Source: DASUSH01 sp036375215
Lineage (GTDB): Bacteria; Actinomycetota; Thermoleophilia; Solirubrobacterales; 70-9
Length of the DNA: 6,785 nucleotides
Direction of reading: 5' to 3'
Assembly (NCBI GenBank): GCA_036375215.1
Contig: DASUSH010000008.1
Location: 1-6,785, forward strand
The translations under genes and the position numbers were made by a program. This document shows positions 4,676 through 6,785 of the stretch, one piece after another. Every line of letters begins with the position of its first letter. The stretch's first letter is position 1. Below the pieces are notes generated by a model. It saw only the letters and a list, made by a program, of their open reading frames with translations, did no database searches and had not been told where the DNA came from.

Positions 4676-5575
4676 TCAGGCGGCGGTCGCCGAGCGCTCC
4701 CGCTCGAGCCGCGCCGGCGTGTCATCGTCGCAGCCGACGAAGAAGGAGCCGACGGCGTCGACCAGGTGCTCCATCGACTCGGCGGCGAAGAGCACGGGCT
4801 GGTACTTCGTGATGTCGTACTCGATCGTCGCCATCTCGGCGAAGTCGAGCGGGCGGATCTCCATCCCCCGGAACTCCTCGATCTCCCCGTAGGAGGAGAG
4901 GATCCCGGCGCCGTAGGCGCGCAGCTCGCCGCGCTCGTAGACCACGCCGAACTCGATCGTGAACCAGAAGACGTCGGCGACCATCTGCAGGCCGGCGGCG
5001 CTCTCGACCCGTCGTGCCGCCTCCCCGGCGAGCCGGTTGAGCTCGGCGAACCGCGGGTCCGCGAGCAGGTGGCCGTGGCCGATCACCTCGTGAATCAGGT
5101 CCGGCTCGGGCGTGTAGAGCGGCGCCGCGTGGTGGCGCACGTACTGGGTGGAGTGGAAGCGGCGGTCGGCGAGCGAGCCGTAGAACTCGTCGAGGGGCAC
5201 GATCCCCGCGGCGGGCACGTACTCGAAGCCGGTCAGCGGCCGCAGCGCGGCGCTCACCTCGTCGAGCTGGGGGATCCGGTCGGCCGGCAGGTCGAGGGCG
5301 ACGAGCGCGTCGCGGAATGGCCGGCAGGCGTAACGCTCGTGCTTGGGGGCGAGCTCGCGGCAGACCGTGCGCCAGACCTCCTGCTCGGCCTGGGTGTACT
5401 CGATCCGCGGAGGCGGCTCGCCCTCCGACCAGGCGAGCGCGGCGGCGGCGATCGCGTTGCGGCGCTCACGGTAGGCGGCGTCGTTCACCCCGGGGTGTTC
5501 GTCGCCGAGGTGGACGGTGACGCGGCCGTCCTCGCCGGTCGTGACCGGCGAGTAGAGCTGTGCCTCCTCGAACAC
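4676..5575 (-). CDS. phhA: phenylalanine 4-monooxygenase (aromatic amino acid hydroxylase)
   Basis: Non-heme iron, tetrahydropterin-dependent enzyme that converts phenylalanine to tyrosine in the cytosol. The 299 residues match the single-domain bacterial form, without the eukaryotic regulatory ACT domain. The 2-His-1-Glu iron triad is clear: His162 and His167 in IHEVIGHGHLLADPRF, and Glu208 in FWFTIEFGV. The spacings of 5 and 41 residues equal those of the Chromobacterium violaceum enzyme (His138, His143, Glu184, from memory). Other family marks are YTQAEQEVWRTVCREL at 60-75, FEYVPAAGIVPLDEFYGSLADRRF at 117-140 (substrate and pterin region) and YGAGILSSYGEIE at 221-233. The GTG start at 5575 has GAGGGG five bases upstream, and that site overlaps the stop of the homogentisate dioxygenase gene. 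The intergenic gap is nine bases, so the two are one operon. Oddity: the usual Pro two residues after the second iron His (GHxP) is His169 here. Tyrosine or tryptophan hydroxylase activity is less likely in a bacterium beside a homogentisate gene. Confidence 0.95.
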   Translation of the reverse strand: MFEEAQLYSPVTTGEDGRVTVHLGDEHPGVNDAAYRERRNAIAAAALAWSEGEPPPRIEYTQAEQEVWRTVCRELAPKHERYACRPFRDALVALDLPADRIPQLDEVSAALRPLTGFEYVPAAGIVPLDEFYGSLADRRFHSTQYVRHHAAPLYTPEPDLIHEVIGHGHLLADPRFAELNRLAGEAARRVESAAGLQMVADVFWFTIEFGVVYERGELRAYGAGILSSYGEIEEFRGMEIRPLDFAEMATIEYDITKYQPVLFAAESMEHLVDAVGSFFVGCDDDTPARLERERSATAA

Positions 5576-5580
5576 GCGGA

Positions 5581-5586
5581 CCCCTC
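5581..5586 (-). promoter_or_regulatory. ribosome binding site overlapping the upstream stop codon
   Basis: GAGGGG on the minus strand, five bases from GTG 5575. It includes two bases of the TGA that ends the homogentisate dioxygenase gene (5585-5587), so ribosomes finishing that gene can re-initiate here. Confidence 0.6.
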
Positions 5587-6775
5587 AACCCGTGGTGGTC
5601 GCCGCGAGCTCGCGCTCGGGCTCGTACCAGGAGAGCGCGTACTCGGGCTGGTCGAGCTCGCGCGCGAGCGTCGTCAGCCGCAGCGGGCGGAAGGTGTCCC
5701 ACATCACGGCGAGCTCCTCGGTGCGCCGCGCGCCGAGCGATGCCTCGACGAGGCCCGGCTGCGGCCCGTGCGGGAGCCCGCTCGGGTGCAGGGTGATCAT
5801 CCCGACGTCGACGCCCTTGCGCGAGCCGAACTGGCCGTCGACGTAATAGATCGCCTCCTCGGACTGGACGTTCGAGTGGTGGTAGGGCAGCGCGATCGCC
5901 TCGGGGTCGTAGTCGAGCTCGCGCGGGCAGAAGGAGCAGATCACGAAGTTCTGCCCCTGGAAGGTCTGGTGGACCGGCGGCGGCATGTGGATGCGGCCGG
6001 TGATCGGCTCGAAGTCGTCGGTCGAGAAGGTGTACGGGTAGACGTAGCCGTCCCAGCCGACGACGTCGAACGGGTGGTAGTCGAGGACGTAGTCCTGGTA
6101 TCCGTCGCGGACCCGGACCGTGAGCAGGTGCTCGCCGCGCTCGCGGTGGGTGCGCAGCTCGCGCGGCGGGTGGAAGTCGCGCTGCGAGTACGGCGCGTGC
6201 TCGAGGAGCTGCCCGTAGCGGTTGCGGTAGCGGCTCGGGGTCTCGATCTCGCCCGGCGTCGAGAAGCAGAGCCAGACCTGGTCGCCCGGCGCCGAGGAGT
6301 CCATCCGGATCCGGTAGGTCGTCCCCCGCGGGATCACGACGTAGTCGTGGGGCCGGTAGGGAACGTCGCCGAAGATCGTCTCCACGATCCCCGTCCCGCG
6401 GTGGACGAAGAGCACCTCGTCGCCCTCGCCGTTGCGGTAGAAGCCCTCGCGCTCGGTGGTCGGCTTCGCGATCGCGACCTCGATGTCGCCGTTCCACTGC
6501 AGGAGCCGACGGCCCCCGAGCCAATCGCCCCCGGGCGGCACCGGATTGGTGTCGGTGAGCCGGTGGACATGGGTGTCGGGCACCCACTCGTCGCGTGCGA
6601 TCGGCTCGAAGCCGCCGACCTCCCGCACGCGGCAAGGCGAGTGCAGGTGGTACAGGATCGACTCGTTGCCGGAGAAGCCCTCGAAGCCGAGCACCTCCTC
6701 GGTGAGGAGGGTCCCGTTCTCGCGGAACTGGACGTGCCGCTTGGCGGGGACGTTGCCGAGCGTGGCGTAGCGCAT
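5585..6775 (-). CDS. hmgA: homogentisate 1,2-dioxygenase family protein
   Basis: Fe(II) ring-cleaving dioxygenase that turns homogentisate into maleylacetoacetate in tyrosine and phenylalanine breakdown. Bicupin fold: the N-terminal part carries GDEVLFVHRGTGIVETIFGD at 118-137 and the C-terminal cupin carries the iron site. Likely ligands are His300 and Glu306 in YHHSNVQSEE, and His336 in LHPSGLPHGP, with His330 beside it. The six-residue spacings His-Glu and His-His equal those of human HGD (His335/Glu341 and His365/His371, from memory). His263 in GRIHMPPPVHQTF may match the human active-site base His292. At 396 residues it is shorter than the human or Pseudomonas enzymes (roughly 430-445), as expected of a compact bacterial subgroup. 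The ATG at 6775 is near the window edge. It overlaps a TGA by one base (TGATG), so an upstream gene may end there, but this cannot be judged from ten bases. Its promoter lies outside. The phenylalanine hydroxylase gene follows after nine bases. A related cupin dioxygenase with another hydroxylated aromatic acid remains possible but is less likely given that neighbour. Confidence 0.93.
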   Translation of the reverse strand: MRYATLGNVPAKRHVQFRENGTLLTEEVLGFEGFSGNESILYHLHSPCRVREVGGFEPIARDEWVPDTHVHRLTDTNPVPPGGDWLGGRRLLQWNGDIEVAIAKPTTEREGFYRNGEGDEVLFVHRGTGIVETIFGDVPYRPHDYVVIPRGTTYRIRMDSSAPGDQVWLCFSTPGEIETPSRYRNRYGQLLEHAPYSQRDFHPPRELRTHRERGEHLLTVRVRDGYQDYVLDYHPFDVVGWDGYVYPYTFSTDDFEPITGRIHMPPPVHQTFQGQNFVICSFCPRELDYDPEAIALPYHHSNVQSEEAIYYVDGQFGSRKGVDVGMITLHPSGLPHGPQPGLVEASLGARRTEELAVMWDTFRPLRLTTLARELDQPEYALSWYEPERELAATTTG

Positions 6776-6785
6776 CAGAGGTTCC

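Noticed and set aside
5466..6635. A 389-residue open frame on the minus strand overlapping the homogentisate dioxygenase gene
   Set aside because: Its translation is dominated by Arg, Pro, Ala and Gly, the usual product of reading high-GC coding DNA in a shifted frame, while the overlapping frame encodes a dioxygenase with intact iron ligands.

Overview
The window is high-GC bacterial chromosome carrying eight protein genes, packed tightly and with no mobile element, CRISPR array or RNA gene that I can see. GC-rich third codon positions, several GTG starts and a NarL-type two-component pair of the actinobacterial type suggest an actinobacterium. A soil Thermoleophilia/Solirubrobacterales-like lineage is plausible, but that is inference from style and not from a marker gene.

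Layout from left to right. (1) Positions 1-1739, plus strand: a two-gene signalling operon, made of a membrane sensor histidine kinase cut by the left edge and its NarL/LuxR-type response regulator. The two overlap by four bases (GTGA). (2) Positions 1740-1869: a convergent intergenic stretch with several small inverted repeats. (3) Positions 1870-2661, minus strand: a secreted protein with a Sec signal peptide, one DUF11-like Ig-fold domain and an unassigned C-terminal part. (4) Positions 2662-2767: a divergent intergenic region holding a strong Shine-Dalgarno for the secreted protein and a perfect 16-bp palindrome just upstream of the next gene. (5) Positions 2768-3571, plus strand: an isocitrate lyase/PEP mutase superfamily enzyme. 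(6) From 3593 to the right edge every gene is on the minus strand. In transcription order these are homogentisate 1,2-dioxygenase (6775-5585), phenylalanine 4-monooxygenase (5575-4676), a helical protein of unknown function (4635-4177) and a hemerythrin HHE protein (4057-3593).

The functional centre is the aromatic amino acid pair. Phenylalanine hydroxylase makes tyrosine, and homogentisate dioxygenase opens the ring further down the same catabolic route (phenylalanine, tyrosine, 4-hydroxyphenylpyruvate, homogentisate, maleylacetoacetate). The two genes are nine bases apart, and the ribosome binding site of the second overlaps the stop of the first, so they very probably form one transcript. 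The aminotransferase, 4-hydroxyphenylpyruvate dioxygenase, isomerase and fumarylacetoacetase are not in the window and may lie beyond the right edge or elsewhere.

I see no clearly new multi-gene system. The items most worth a second look are the perfect palindrome before the PEP mutase-like gene, the unassigned helical protein beside the phenylalanine operon, the unassigned C-terminal part of the secreted protein, the altered iron-site motif of the phenylalanine hydroxylase and the lack of the lyase cysteine motif in the PEP mutase-like enzyme.
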